Origin: Aquincola tertiaricarbonis | Lineage (GTDB): Bacteria; Pseudomonadota; Gammaproteobacteria; Burkholderiales; Burkholderiaceae_C | NCBI RefSeq assembly: GCF_023573145.1 | Contig: NZ_CP097635.1 | Coordinates: 2,604,001 to 2,668,000 of the forward strand | Length of the DNA: 64,000 bases | Direction of reading: 5' to 3' | Shown here: in pieces, positions 1 to 9,192 of the stretch | Position numbering within the stretch: the first letter of the stretch is position 1 | Layout: each line of letters starts with the position of its first letter | Program-made: the position numbers and the translations under genes | The notes under the pieces: model-generated | What the model saw: only the letters and a program-made list of their open reading frames with translations | Told to the model about the DNA's origin: nothing | The model's database searches: none

Positions 1-2
1 GC

Positions 3-398
3 ACCCGCAACCGCGTACCGCCGGAACGCCTGGCCGAAGACCCCAGCTGCGGCCGTTGCGGCCAGCCGGTGGCGCCGCGCCATCCGGTGGCCCTGGGCGA
101 TGCCGACCTGCCCCGCTACCTGCAAGGCACCGAGGCGCCGGTGGTGGTGGACTTCTGGGCTGCCTGGTGCGGCCCCTGCCGCTCTTACGCGCCGCACTTC
201 GCGCAACTGGCCACGCAGCGGCCTGAACTGCGCTTCGTGAAGGTGGACAGCGATGCGGCGCCGCAAGCCAGCGCGGCGATGCAGATCCGCAGCATTCCCA
301 CCACCTTGTTATTCGTCGGTGGCCGCGAAGTGGCCCGCCAGAGCGGTGCGATGACGGCCGCGCAGCTGGCGGCCTGGTTGGACGGCGCCCTGCGTTGA
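3..398 (+). CDS. trxC: Thioredoxin 2 (TrxC), 5' end cut by window edge
   Basis: A cytoplasmic thiol-disulfide reductase. The reading frame is open from the first bases of the window, so the start lies outside. The visible part begins with residues carrying CGRC, the second half of the N-terminal zinc-binding site that separates thioredoxin 2 from thioredoxin 1. A standard thioredoxin fold follows, with the active site WCGPC in the context [10 protein letters not shown] and the cis-proline region SIPTT. The C-terminus is complete. A GTG codon at 69 could be mistaken for the start, but using it would remove the zinc motif. Family assignment is firm; the TrxC subtype rests on the partial zinc motif. 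Confidence 0.9.
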   Translation, partial: TRNRVPPERLAEDPSCGRCGQPVAPRHPVALGDADLPRYLQGTEAPVVVDFWAAWCGPCRSYAPHFAQLATQRPELRFVKVDSDAAPQASAAMQIRSIPTTLLFVGGREVARQSGAMTAAQLAAWLDGALR

Positions 399-441
399 GC
401 GGCCCGCGCGGCCTGGTATTGCGAGAACCTGCAGCGCTTGA

Positions 442-627
442 TCAACCGCGCGTGGGAAAGTGCGAGACCCGCGCCACGCTGGGCAGCAGCCGGCGCGGCG
501 GCGTCGGCGCGCGGGGGCGTTGGTCGGCTTTGGCGGCCACGGGGCGCAGGTGGGCGCGGCAGCTGGGGCAGGCGTGCACCAGGGAGCTGACGACGTCGGT
601 GCAGGCGGGGCAACGGATCAGGGCCAT
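442..627 (-). CDS. Small double-CxxC zinc-ribbon-like protein
   Basis: A 61-residue protein starting MALIRCPAC, with two CxxC pairs (CPAC and CPSC) separated by about 12 residues, the spacing of a small treble-clef or zinc-ribbon fold. The basic, proline-rich C-terminal half looks disordered. The start is supported by GGAG about 8 bases upstream on the minus strand. It lies between trxC and a divergent chemoreceptor gene. I recognise no named family and infer only that it binds zinc. A longer open frame reaching to 789 on the same strand is an upstream extension without composition support. Confidence 0.55.
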   Translation of the reverse strand: MALIRCPACTDVVSSLVHACPSCRAHLRPVAAKADQRPRAPTPPRRLLPSVARVSHFPTRG

Positions 628-833
628 GGGGGTACTCCGGTCATTCGCTGGCCGCAGGATGGCAGCGGACGGTTGCTCCAGCCATCGCCCGAACGCAGGC
701 CCCGCAAAGCGGGGTGAGGGTTTGTGCGGGTGGCTCGGGTGCTGGCAGCCAGGCCGGTCGTGCCAATTTTTGCGTCTCAGGTTGTTCAAGGCACGGATCG
801 ATAAACCCGGTCAGTAGTTCCGCAAGGGGTTGT

Positions 834-2387
834 ATGTCGTCGATCTCCCGCTGGCGCCTGCGTACGCGCCTCCTGGCCGGCTTTGCCGTGGTGTTGGTGC
901 TTGGCCTGCTGGTGGCGGCGCTGCAGGCTTGGACGCTGCGCGCGGCGGTGGCTTCGCAGCGCACGATGTACGAAGACCGCACGCTGCCGCTGAACCACCT
1001 GGGCGAGATCCATTACCTGGTGGCCCGCATGCGGGTGCTGCTGTCCGACGCCTTGCTGGCGGCCGACCCCGCCAACACCACCCAGCGCCTGACCCAGTAC
1101 GCCAGCGCCCGCGGCAAGGCCGATGCGACCTGGCAGCGCTACCTGGGCGGCGCCCAGACGGCGGAGGAAAAGCAGCTGGCGGCCAAGGCGCTGCATCACT
1201 TCCGCACCTTGCTGGACGCCGGCTATGAGCCGGTGGCCCAGGCGCTGGCCAGGGGCGATGCGCCGGCCGCCCTGCAGTTGATGAAGTCGCAGGTCAGCCC
1301 CTTGTCGCCCCCGGTGGTGGACAGCGTCGAGCAGCTCATGGGTCTGCAGGCGCGGGTCGCCGCCGACGAGTACCAGGGCTCCCAGGCCCGGGCGCACACG
1401 ATGGGCTGGTACAGCGGCGTCGGCATCGGGCTGATGGTCCTGCTGAGCGTGGCCATTGCGCTGGTCATCACCCGCAGCGTGCTGCAGGCCCTGGGCGACG
1501 AGCCCGCGTCGCTGGCCGCGGCGGCCAGCCGCATCGCCGGGGGTGACCTGTCGCGCGACGACCGTGCCCCAGCGCGGCCGGGCAGTGTGCTGGCCTCGAT
1601 GCAGGCGATGCGTGAGGGCCTGGTGCAGGTGGTGCAGGCGGTGCGCAGCGGCGTGGAGGAGGTGGCCACCGCCAGCCACCAGATTGCGCAGGGCACGCAG
1701 GACTTGTCGAGCCGCACCGAGCAGCAGGCGGCCAGCTTGCAGGAGACGGCCGCCTCGATGGAGCAGCTGACGGGCGCGGTGCGCAACGGCGCCGACAACA
1801 CGCAGCAGGCATCGCAGCTGGCCGGCCAGGCCACCGACGTGGCGCGGCGAGGGGGTGGCGCGGTGCAGCAGGTGGTGAGCACGATGGCCGAGATCCGCCA
1901 GTCCAGTGGCCGCATCGGCGACATCACCAGCGTGATCGATGGCATTGCCTTCCAGACCAACATCCTGGCGCTCAACGCGGCGGTCGAAGCGGCCCGTGCG
2001 GGCGAGGCCGGGCGCGGCTTTGCGGTGGTGGCATCCGAAGTGCGCACGCTGGCCCAGCGCAGCGCGGCAGCCGCCAAGGAGATCCGCATGCTGATCGACG
2101 AATCGGCGTTGCGCGTCGCCTCGGGCGCCGCGCTGGTGGACGGCGCCGGCCGCACCATCGAGGAGGTGGTGGCCCAGGTGGTGCGCGTGGCCGGTCTCAT
2201 CGACGAGGTGTCGCATGCAGCGGGCGAGCAGCGCCAGGGCATCGAGCAGGTGGGCCTGGCCGTGAGCCAGCTGGACCAGACCACGCAGCAGAACGCGGCG
2301 CTGGTGGAGGAATCGGCCGCCGCCGCGGAGAGCCTGCGCCGGCAGGCCGATGCGCTGTCGCAGGCGGTGGCGGTGTTCCGGTTGTGA
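834..2387 (+). CDS. Methyl-accepting chemotaxis protein
   Basis: An inner-membrane chemoreceptor of 517 residues. A basic N-terminus and a first membrane helix (about residues 12-35) are followed by a periplasmic helical domain of the four-helix-bundle type (36-190), a second membrane helix (about 192-213), a short HAMP-like linker and a long cytoplasmic signalling coiled coil. The hairpin tip that contacts CheA/CheW is present ([20 protein letters not shown] followed by [12 protein letters not shown]). The C-terminus ends soon after the coiled coil with no CheR-tether pentapeptide. The ATG at 834 follows AAGGGG. Ligand unknown. No chemotaxis kinase genes are nearby, so it is probably an orphan receptor feeding a distant pathway. 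Confidence 0.93.
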   Translation: MSSISRWRLRTRLLAGFAVVLVLGLLVAALQAWTLRAAVASQRTMYEDRTLPLNHLGEIHYLVARMRVLLSDALLAADPANTTQRLTQYASARGKADATWQRYLGGAQTAEEKQLAAKALHHFRTLLDAGYEPVAQALARGDAPAALQLMKSQVSPLSPPVVDSVEQLMGLQARVAADEYQGSQARAHTMGWYSGVGIGLMVLLSVAIALVITRSVLQALGDEPASLAAAASRIAGGDLSRDDRAPARPGSVLASMQAMREGLVQVVQAVRSGVEEVATASHQIAQGTQDLSSRTEQQAASLQETAASMEQLTGAVRNGADNTQQASQLAGQATDVARRGGGAVQQVVSTMAEIRQSSGRIGDITSVIDGIAFQTNILALNAAVEAARAGEAGRGFAVVASEVRTLAQRSAAAAKEIRMLIDESALRVASGAALVDGAGRTIEEVVAQVVRVAGLIDEVSHAAGEQRQGIEQVGLAVSQLDQTTQQNAALVEESAAAAESLRRQADALSQAVAVFRL

Positions 2388-2606
2388 TGGCCGGTGCGCC
2401 GGCTCAGCGCGGCCGCAGGTCGTTGTAGGCGTCAATATGCCGAGGCTCATGCCGCAGCAGCCGGTGCAGCACACGCAGCGACACCGAGCCCCCGCCGCGG
2501 GCAGCTTCGGCCGTAGCATGGTGGGCGGCCGGTCGCCCGGCCTGCGCCGATGGCGCGCCGGAAGGAACGCCAAGAAGGCGAATGACATGCAGACGGAGAA
2601 CCCGAG

Positions 2607-3506
2607 ATGTTGAGCACCAGCACCCGCCTTCAGGTCGAAGGCTTCTTCGACGCCGCCACCGGCACCGTCAGCTACCTGGTGCTGGACCGCCAGACGCGCC
2701 AGTGCGCGCTGATCGACAGCGTGCTGGACTACGACCCCAAGTCGGGCCGCACCAGCCATGCGAGTGCCGACCGGTTGATCGAACGCGTGCGGGCACTGGG
2801 CGCGCAGGTGCAATGGATCCTGGAGACCCATGTGCATGCCGACCACCTGTCTGCCGCGCCCTACCTGCGCCAGGCCCTGGGCGGTCGGCTGGGCATCGGC
2901 CGCCACATCCGGCAGGTGCAGGAGGTGTTCGGCCGCCTGTTCAATGCCGAGCCCGGCTTTGCGCGTGACGGCCGCCAGTTCGACCACCTGTTCGACGACC
3001 AGGAGAGCTTCCAGATCGGTGGGCTGCAGGCGAGGGCGCTGCACACGCCCGGCCACACGCCGGCCTGCATGACCTACGTGGTGCAGGACGGTGACGGTGC
3101 GGCTGCCGAGATCGCCGCCTTCGTCGGCGACACGCTTTTCATGCCCGACTACGGCACGGCCCGCTGTGACTTCCCCGGCGGCGATGCCCGCACGCTGTAC
3201 CGCTCCATCCACAAGGTGCTGAGCCTGCCGCCGCACACGCGTCTGTTCATGTGCCACGACTACCCGCCCGGGGGCCGTGAGGCGGCCTGGGTGAGCACCG
3301 TGGCCGACGAGCGCGCCCACAACATCCATGTGCACGAGGGCATCAGCGAAGAAGCCTTCGTGACCATGCGCACCGCACGCGACGCGACGCTGGACATGCC
3401 GGTGCTGATCCTGCCTTCGGTGCAGGTGAACATGCGCGCCGGCGAGCTGCCGCCGGCCGAAGACAACGGCGTGCGCTACCTGAAGATTCCGCTCAACGCG
3501 GTGTAG
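2607..3506 (+). CDS. MBL-fold metallo-hydrolase, persulfide dioxygenase/glyoxalase II-like
   Basis: A 299-residue metallo-beta-lactamase-fold enzyme. The metal-binding motif THVHADH (HxHxDH) is followed by the later ligands in HTPGHTPA, GDTLFMPDYG and CHDYPPGG, the arrangement of ETHE1-like persulfide dioxygenases and glyoxalase-II relatives. These bind mononuclear iron or a dinuclear metal site and act in the cytoplasm on thiol-derived substrates. No rhodanese or BigR-type regulator lies beside it, so the substrate is undecided. Its 3' end overlaps the convergent PepSY gene by 14 bases. The upstream 219 bases (2388-2606) hold no gene I can support. Confidence 0.9.
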   Translation: MLSTSTRLQVEGFFDAATGTVSYLVLDRQTRQCALIDSVLDYDPKSGRTSHASADRLIERVRALGAQVQWILETHVHADHLSAAPYLRQALGGRLGIGRHIRQVQEVFGRLFNAEPGFARDGRQFDHLFDDQESFQIGGLQARALHTPGHTPACMTYVVQDGDGAAAEIAAFVGDTLFMPDYGTARCDFPGGDARTLYRSIHKVLSLPPHTRLFMCHDYPPGGREAAWVSTVADERAHNIHVHEGISEEAFVTMRTARDATLDMPVLILPSVQVNMRAGELPPAEDNGVRYLKIPLNAV

Positions 3507-4911
3507 CCGGCGGCAGCAGGCGCGGCGCCAGCAGCCGGTCCAGCACCCCCATCATCAGCAGCGAAGCACCTACCAGCGGGAACAGCAGGCCACCGACCAC
3601 CAGCAGCCCCAGCAGGCCGCGCATCATCCGCGGGTCGGCGGGTGCGGGCGGCACGCCCAGCGCGCGGGCGGGGCGGCGCTTCCACCACATCACCGCGGCG
3701 CTCACGCACAGCAGCACGATGGCCAGGCAGGCCAGCACCAGCACGGCCTGGTTGGGCACGCCGTATTCCTGGCCCAGGTGCACGTTGATGCCCCATTCCA
3801 GCCAGCGGCCCAGCGGGCCGTAGCCGGCATAGCCCATGTCCAGCAGCACCGCGCCGCTGTAGGCGTCGAGGTGCACCACGCGCTGCTGCGCCACATCGTG
3901 CGGGTACACCGCGGCGGTGAACACGCCGGTGGGCCCCGAAGGCAGGCTCACGCTGTAGCCGGGCGCCAGGCCCAGGCGTTGCACCCGGGCCATCACCGCG
4001 TCCACGCTCAGCATGTCGGGCGGTGTGGCGGGCCGGGGCGCGGCGGGCGCCTCATGGCCGGCATGCCCGGCGTGCCCCGCATGGTCATCGGCCCCGCTGG
4101 ATGCGGGCGCCTTGGACTGCGGCACCTGCGCCTGCGCCAGCGACCAGGCGGTGCTGCCCGTCTCGGGCAGGCGCTGCTGCGACATCGGCACCTGCACCCG
4201 CACACCGGCCGGGTAGCCGAAGTTGTGGCCGTTGGCCCACTGGTTGACCTGCTGGCCCCACAGCACCGACCAGGGCATGCCGGTGAGGGCCAGGAAGGCC
4301 AGCACCGCGCCCACCGCCAGTCCGGTCACCGCATGCAGGTCGCGCCAGAACACGCGCTGGCGCGGCCGGCCGCGCACCGTCAACACGCCGCCGCGGCCTT
4401 TGCGATCGCCGCGCGGCCACCACAGGTACAGGCCGGTGAGCACCAGCAGCAGCGACCAGCCGGCCGCCATCTCGATGAAGCCGCGGGCCACCGGCCCGAA
4501 GGCTTTGAGGCTGTGCAGCTTGCGGATGGTCCAGGCCAGCGTGCCGCCGTCGGGCAGCGTGCCCAGCACCTGCGCGCGGTAGGGGTCGACGTAGACGGTC
4601 ACGCGCTCGCCATCGGCGCGCCGGATGCCCAACTCGGCCGAGCCGGTGGCCCAGGCGCCGGGCGTGAGCTTGCGCAGCGTGCCCGGTTGCGCCGCCAGGG
4701 CGGCGGCCACCCACTCGCTGGCCGGGCGTGGCGCGCTGGCGGCCGGCACCACCACTTTCAGGTCGCGGTGCCACCAGCCGTCGATCTCGGCCTTGAACAG
4801 GTACAGCCCGCCGGTGATGGCCAGCCACACCAGGAAGGGCAGCACCAGCAGGCCGGCATAGAAGTGCCAGCGCCACACCGCGCGGTAGAGGTCCTTGTCG
4901 CGGCTGTCCAT
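3493..4911 (-). CDS. PepSY-associated TM protein with His-rich loop
   Basis: A 472-residue inner-membrane protein of the PepSY_TM (iron-regulated membrane protein) family. Visible are a first membrane helix near residues 17-38, paired helices around 145-165 and 193-215, PepSY-like periplasmic parts, and C-terminal helices around 385-470. These proteins accompany TonB-dependent receptors and are thought to help metal release or reduction at the inner membrane. A His-rich stretch at residues 275-287 (DDHAGHAGHAGHE) lies in a soluble loop and probably binds metal. The start codon overlaps the stop of the upstream receptor gene (TGATG), implying translational coupling. Confidence 0.9.
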   Translation of the reverse strand: MDSRDKDLYRAVWRWHFYAGLLVLPFLVWLAITGGLYLFKAEIDGWWHRDLKVVVPAASAPRPASEWVAAALAAQPGTLRKLTPGAWATGSAELGIRRADGERVTVYVDPYRAQVLGTLPDGGTLAWTIRKLHSLKAFGPVARGFIEMAAGWSLLLVLTGLYLWWPRGDRKGRGGVLTVRGRPRQRVFWRDLHAVTGLAVGAVLAFLALTGMPWSVLWGQQVNQWANGHNFGYPAGVRVQVPMSQQRLPETGSTAWSLAQAQVPQSKAPASSGADDHAGHAGHAGHEAPAAPRPATPPDMLSVDAVMARVQRLGLAPGYSVSLPSGPTGVFTAAVYPHDVAQQRVVHLDAYSGAVLLDMGYAGYGPLGRWLEWGINVHLGQEYGVPNQAVLVLACLAIVLLCVSAAVMWWKRRPARALGVPPAPADPRMMRGLLGLLVVGGLLFPLVGASLLMMGVLDRLLAPRLLPPATPR

Positions 4912-6968
4912 CAGAACCTCAGGTCCAGGCTCAAGTAGGCGCTGCGGCCGTCGCCCGGCGAGTAGCCGGAAGAGCCGCTGTCGTACCAGGCATAGACGTA
5001 GTGTCGGTCGGTCACGTTCTTCAGCTGCAGGTTGAGGCTGGTGGCGGGCGTCAGCTGCCAGGTGGCGCCCAGGTTCAGCAACGCGTAGCCGCCGGCCTGG
5101 CCCAGCGTGTTGGTGCGCTCCAGGAAGTATTCGCCCTGCGCGTTGGCCCAGGCCGAGAGCTTGAGTTGCGGCAGCGCCTGCCAGTCCATCCCGGCCGTGG
5201 CCAGGTAGCGCGGCACGTTCTCGATCTGCTGGCCGCGTGTGGCCGGTGCGCTGGGGTCGGGCTCGGTGATGCGGGCCAGCTGGTGCGACCAGGCCACCCA
5301 GGCCGTGGTGCCGGCCGTCGGCCGCGTCTGCAGCTGCAGGTCGATGCCCTTGCGCAGCGTCTTGCCCACGTTGCCCAGTCCGCCCGGGTCGGGCAGGCCA
5401 TCCACGCCCAGCACCCGCGCCACCTCGCCCGAGGCGCGCTGTTCCCAGTAGGCCACGCGGCCTTCCAGCCCGGCCAGGGGCGTGAACTTGAGGCCGGCTT
5501 CCCAGCCGTCGTTGATGGAGGGCGAGAGGTTGCGCGTCTGCGTGCGGTAGGCGTCGATGCCGCTGCCGATCTGGAAGCTGCGGCCCCAGTTGGCGTACAC
5601 GCTGGCCTGCGGCGAGACGGTGTAGGCCACGCTGATCTTGGGCTGCCTGACCAGGCCGTAGTCATGCACGTCGTAGGCATTGCCGGTGAGCCGGTCCGTG
5701 AGGTGGCCGCTGATCCTGTCCAGCCGCAGCGCCGGCACGATCTTCAGCGCCGGCACCGGGCGTATCACCGCCTGCAGGTAGCCGCCGCGTGTGTTCAGGT
5801 CGAAGTCCCAGTCGCGGAACTGCGAGCTGCGCACGCGTTGCACCGTGCGGTAGCGCTGGCCCAGGTTGTCCTGCCATTGCGCGTCCAGCCCGCCTTCCAG
5901 CGTGAACTCATGCGCCCAGCTCACCGTGGGCCGCCAGGTCAGCGTGCCGATGGCGCCGCGCTGGCGTTCGTCGTTGTAGCGCTCCTGCTGCACCCCGCTG
6001 GCCGAGAAGCGCACCCAGCGCCGGTTCTCGTAGTGGCTGGTGTACAGCCTGGTCGACCACGACCAGGCCGGCGTCAGGCTGCCGTCCACATGGGCGCTGA
6101 GCTGCGTGGTGTCGCGTTCGCCGCGGTCGTCCTGCGCGTAGGCGGGCGAGCTGCGCGGTGCGGTCTCGGCCTGCTCGCGGGTCAGGTAACCCGACTCCAG
6201 CGCGCGGTTGCGGTAGTGGCGGGCGATCACGCCGGCACGCCAGTCGCCATCGCCCCCGGTGTAGAACCATTTGCCGGCCAGCGCCAGCTTCCTGGCATCG
6301 GCATGGTCGCGGTAGCCGTCCGAGTCGCGCCAGCCGATGAAGTAGTTCTGGCTCCAGGCGCCGCTTTCCAGGCCCTTGGCCAGCTGCACCTCTCGCGTGC
6401 CGAAGCTGCCGACGGTGACGCTGGCGCGGCCCTCGTTGCCGCCGATGCGGGTGCGCACGTTGGCATTGCCGGCGATGTTGTGCAGGCCGTAGCGCGCGTC
6501 GTTGGTGCCGCGCACGATCTCGATGGCCTCGATGTCCAGCGGGAACACCGCATCGAGGAAGGGCATGCCGCCCGCGTTGTCGTTGCTGGGAATGCCGTCG
6601 ATCAGCAGCTTGACCGCGTTGATGCGGCCTTCGCCGTTGAAGCCGCGGAACGAGAAGCGGCCGGCATCGGTGCCTTGCTTGAACTGCGTGACCTGCACGC
6701 CGGGGGCGCGCGTCAGCAGCTCCCAGCTGTAGTCCACATGCTGGTCCTGCAGCAGGCTGGCGCCCAGGATGTCGACCGAGCTGAAGACGCTGCGCGCCGG
6801 CAACGGGCCCAGGGCCCTGGCAGTGACGTTGACGGTGGTGCTGCCCAGCACCAGCGTGGAGTCACCGGCAGCATCGGCGGCGGTCTGGGCGTGGGGGGGG
6901 GTGGACAGGACGAGGGCGGCCGCAGCGGCCAGGGGCGCACGGGCGGCGCCAGACGGAAAACGGAGCAT
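4911..6968 (-). CDS. TonB-dependent outer-membrane receptor (metal/siderophore type)
   Basis: A 685-residue outer-membrane transporter. The start at 6968 gives a signal peptide ending near STPPHAQ; the open frame continues upstream but without signal-peptide logic. A plug domain follows, with typical motifs (LLTRAPGVQV, FRGFNGEGRI, IEIVRGTNDARYG), then a 22-strand barrel ending LSLDLRF with the C-terminal Phe needed for assembly. The plug resembles FecA/ferric-siderophore receptors. Coupling to a His-rich PepSY protein and to a DUF2946 protein makes copper or another metal equally possible. I see no FecIR-type regulator beside it and no clear Fur box by eye. Confidence 0.9.
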   Translation of the reverse strand: MLRFPSGAARAPLAAAAALVLSTPPHAQTAADAAGDSTLVLGSTTVNVTARALGPLPARSVFSSVDILGASLLQDQHVDYSWELLTRAPGVQVTQFKQGTDAGRFSFRGFNGEGRINAVKLLIDGIPSNDNAGGMPFLDAVFPLDIEAIEIVRGTNDARYGLHNIAGNANVRTRIGGNEGRASVTVGSFGTREVQLAKGLESGAWSQNYFIGWRDSDGYRDHADARKLALAGKWFYTGGDGDWRAGVIARHYRNRALESGYLTREQAETAPRSSPAYAQDDRGERDTTQLSAHVDGSLTPAWSWSTRLYTSHYENRRWVRFSASGVQQERYNDERQRGAIGTLTWRPTVSWAHEFTLEGGLDAQWQDNLGQRYRTVQRVRSSQFRDWDFDLNTRGGYLQAVIRPVPALKIVPALRLDRISGHLTDRLTGNAYDVHDYGLVRQPKISVAYTVSPQASVYANWGRSFQIGSGIDAYRTQTRNLSPSINDGWEAGLKFTPLAGLEGRVAYWEQRASGEVARVLGVDGLPDPGGLGNVGKTLRKGIDLQLQTRPTAGTTAWVAWSHQLARITEPDPSAPATRGQQIENVPRYLATAGMDWQALPQLKLSAWANAQGEYFLERTNTLGQAGGYALLNLGATWQLTPATSLNLQLKNVTDRHYVYAWYDSGSSGYSPGDGRSAYLSLDLRF

Positions 6969-7125
6969 CTGATTCTTCGGGGGCGATCTCGCCGCCGCAG
7001 CGGGGCAGGCGCAGGCCACGGGCCATGCGGCCAGCGGCAACGGCGAAGCAGAAAGGGTCACCACGGGCGGGGCGCGGGCGCGCCGGGCCTTCAGTGGTGT
7101 CGAGGGTGGCGGGCCGGGTGTGGCC

Positions 7126-7491
7126 TCAGGCGGCCGCGGGCGGGCCGCGCGGCGGCAGCGGGGCGCCCAGCAGCGCCGCGATCTCGGCCGACGTGAACGG
7201 GTGCGGCGCCCGCAGCCTGGGCAGCGGCTCGCTCGCCGGCGGCACAAAAGGGCCGGCCGGCAGCGCAGCCGGCAGGCACAAGGCGCAGTCCAGCGTGTGC
7301 GCGCCCATGACCGCGGCATCGCCGTCGGCGCCGGCATCCACCATCACCCACTGGATGGCACCGCCCTGGGTGCACACCAGCTCCATCGACTGCGGATGCA
7401 CCATCGGCGATGCCGTGGCCACCCCCACCGCCACCATGAACCACGCCAGCACCAGGCGGGCGAGTGAGGTGGAGCGGCGCAGGACTTGCAT
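7126..7491 (-). CDS. DUF2946-family small exported/membrane protein
   Basis: A 121-residue protein with an N-terminal membrane or signal segment (LARLVLAWFMVAVGVATAS) and the motif LDCALC, the CxxC pattern of DUF2946 proteins, which often sit beside TonB-dependent copper or metal receptors. The start at 7491 is chosen because the membrane helix then lies at the very N-terminus; an upstream start at 7539 would add an unlikely 16-residue leader. It probably forms a co-directional metal-handling group with the receptor and PepSY genes downstream, and the CxxC suggests metal or redox binding. Confidence 0.72.
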   Translation of the reverse strand: MQVLRRSTSLARLVLAWFMVAVGVATASPMVHPQSMELVCTQGGAIQWVMVDAGADGDAAVMGAHTLDCALCLPAALPAGPFVPPASEPLPRLRAPHPFTSAEIAALLGAPLPPRGPPAAA

Positions 7492-7601
7492 GGCGCGGCA
7501 GTATCGCCCAAGCCCGCCGTGCCACGGCGCTGCCGCCATGCGGCGGCGGGCCGACGGGCGTTGCTACATTCGCCCACCGTTGTCGTACCAGGAGATTCGT
7601 C

Positions 7602-8609
7602 ATGACCGCCCCCTCCAAGACGGGCCGCCCGTCCATCACCCGCCGCCGCGCGCTGCAAGGCCTGGCCGCCTCGGCCGGCGCGCTGGCCGCCCCCATGCTG
7701 TGGGCGCAGGCAGACAAGACCTACCGCCTGCTGGTGGGCTTTCCGCCGGGCGGCGGCACCGACGCCGTGGCCCGCCTGCTGGCCGAGAAGCTCAAGCCTG
7801 AGCTGGGCGGCGCCAACTTCCTGGTGGAGAACAAGGCCGGCGCCGGCGGCCAGCTGGCCGCGCAGGCGCTGAAGGCCGCACCGGCCGATGGCCACACGCT
7901 GTTCCTCACCCACGACCACACCGTCTCCATCCTGCCGCTGGTGGTGAAGAACCCCGGCTTCGATCCGGCACATGACTTCGTGCCGGTGGCGGGCTTTGCC
8001 ACCTTCGCCAACGCGCTGGCGCTGTCCGGCGGCACGCCGGCCAGGTCGGTGGCCGAGTACGTGCAATGGGTGAAGACCAGCCAGGGCGGCAAGAGCGCGC
8101 TGGGCATCCCGGCGCCGGCCTCGGTGCCCGAGTTCATGGTCAAGGTGCTGGCCCAGAAGTTCGGCCTCGACCTGATCTCGGCGCCTTACCGTGGCAGCGC
8201 ACCGATGATGGCCGACATGCTGGGCAACCAGATCGCCGGCGGCGTGGGCTCCATCCCCGACCTGATCGAGAACCACCGCAGCGGCAAGGTGCGTGTGGTG
8301 GCGGTGATGGGCGACAAGCGCCAGGCCATCCTGCCCGACGTGCCCACGCTGGCCGAGGTGGGGGTGGCCGGCTTCGAGGAGCTGCCTTACTACGGCGTGT
8401 TCGCGCCCGCCGGTGCGCCGCGCGAGGTGCTGGACCGCTTCTCCGAAGCGCTGGCGCGGGTGCTGGGCCAGGCGGAAGTGAAGGAACGCCTGACCAACAT
8501 GGGCCTGAGCGTGGGCTACATGAATGCCGCCCAGCTGGGGGCGCGTGAGCGTGCCTACACCGCCGTGTGGACGAAGATCATCCGCGCCAGCGGCTTTCAA
8601 CCCGCTTGA
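7602..8609 (+). CDS. Bug-family tripartite tricarboxylate transporter receptor
   Basis: A 335-residue periplasmic solute receptor of the TctC/Bug family, which is greatly expanded in betaproteobacteria. The N-terminus TRRRALQGLAASAG is a twin-arginine-like signal peptide. The mature part begins with the family signature (YRLLVGFPPGGGTDAVARLL) and contains the ligand-loop motif ENKAGAGG. Bug receptors bind carboxylates or amides and either feed TctAB permeases or serve as sensors; no TctAB genes are present here, so the ligand cannot be named. The ATG at 7602 is preceded by AGGAGA at about 9 bases. Confidence 0.92.
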   Translation: MTAPSKTGRPSITRRRALQGLAASAGALAAPMLWAQADKTYRLLVGFPPGGGTDAVARLLAEKLKPELGGANFLVENKAGAGGQLAAQALKAAPADGHTLFLTHDHTVSILPLVVKNPGFDPAHDFVPVAGFATFANALALSGGTPARSVAEYVQWVKTSQGGKSALGIPAPASVPEFMVKVLAQKFGLDLISAPYRGSAPMMADMLGNQIAGGVGSIPDLIENHRSGKVRVVAVMGDKRQAILPDVPTLAEVGVAGFEELPYYGVFAPAGAPREVLDRFSEALARVLGQAEVKERLTNMGLSVGYMNAAQLGARERAYTAVWTKIIRASGFQPA

Positions 8610-8799
8610 ACTGGCTGTGAATTTGTAAACCTTCCCCTTACCGGCGGGCACGGACCAGCAGCACGGCCGAGACGAGTCGGGCGCACCATGGGCCTGTTCG
8701 CGCCCCTTGCGCGTCCGACCCCGGCTGGCATGGGGCTGGCCGACGTGCCGTGCGCTGCCGGACGCGAGCTTGATTGCCAAATCTCTCTGGGAGAACGCC

Positions 8800-9120
8800 A
8801 TGGCTGACAGCTCGAATTCCTTCACCGCCGCCACCGCCTGGGTGGCCAGTCTGGGCATGCAGGCGCCGCGCCCGGCGGGCGCCGCCGCCGCCCACGGCCC
8901 TGCGCTCGACGTGCTGCGCAACGCCCAGGTGGCGCTGTACTGCGACCATGAGCACGAGGCCATCCTCGCGCTGCGCGAAGCCCGCCGCCTGCTGGCCGAT
9001 GGCGACCTGCCGGGCCTCGAAGCCCGCCGCGCGGTGGACGAGGCCGCCTGGCACATCCGCCACCATGCCACCCGCGCCGCCCAGTCGGCGCTGCAGCACG
9101 CACGCGACCGGCTGGCTTGA
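8800..9120 (+). CDS. Hypothetical small helical protein
   Basis: A 106-residue protein of unknown function, starting MADSSNSFTAATAW after CTGGGAGA. It is alanine-rich and mostly helical, with conserved-looking His, Asp and Glu residues (ALYCDHEHEAILALREARRL, and WHIRHHATRAA). No membrane segment or signal peptide is visible. It stands alone between the Bug receptor and the SRAP gene, in the same direction as both. Coding is supported by the good ribosome-binding site and a composition unlike the neighbouring shadow frames. Confidence 0.7.
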   Translation: MADSSNSFTAATAWVASLGMQAPRPAGAAAAHGPALDVLRNAQVALYCDHEHEAILALREARRLLADGDLPGLEARRAVDEAAWHIRHHATRAAQSALQHARDRLA

Positions 9121-9192
9121 CCCCGGTCGCATCGCCCCCGCGGCGATGACGGGCCGCTAGACTGGCCTGCATTGCAAGCTGAGGGGTTGGGC

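Noticed and set aside
786..3335. An 849-codon minus-strand open frame antisense to the chemoreceptor and MBL genes
   Set aside because: It is the mirror of two well-supported genes and has the His/Arg/Gly-rich composition of GC-bias shadows, with no ribosome-binding site or known domain.
6969..7125. Possible riboswitch or Fur box upstream of the TonB receptor
   Set aside because: I could not see a cobalamin-type fold or a convincing 19-bp Fur palindrome in this gap.
5001..7196. A 731-codon plus-strand open frame antisense to the TonB receptor
   Set aside because: Shadow of a clear receptor gene; no domains and biased composition.
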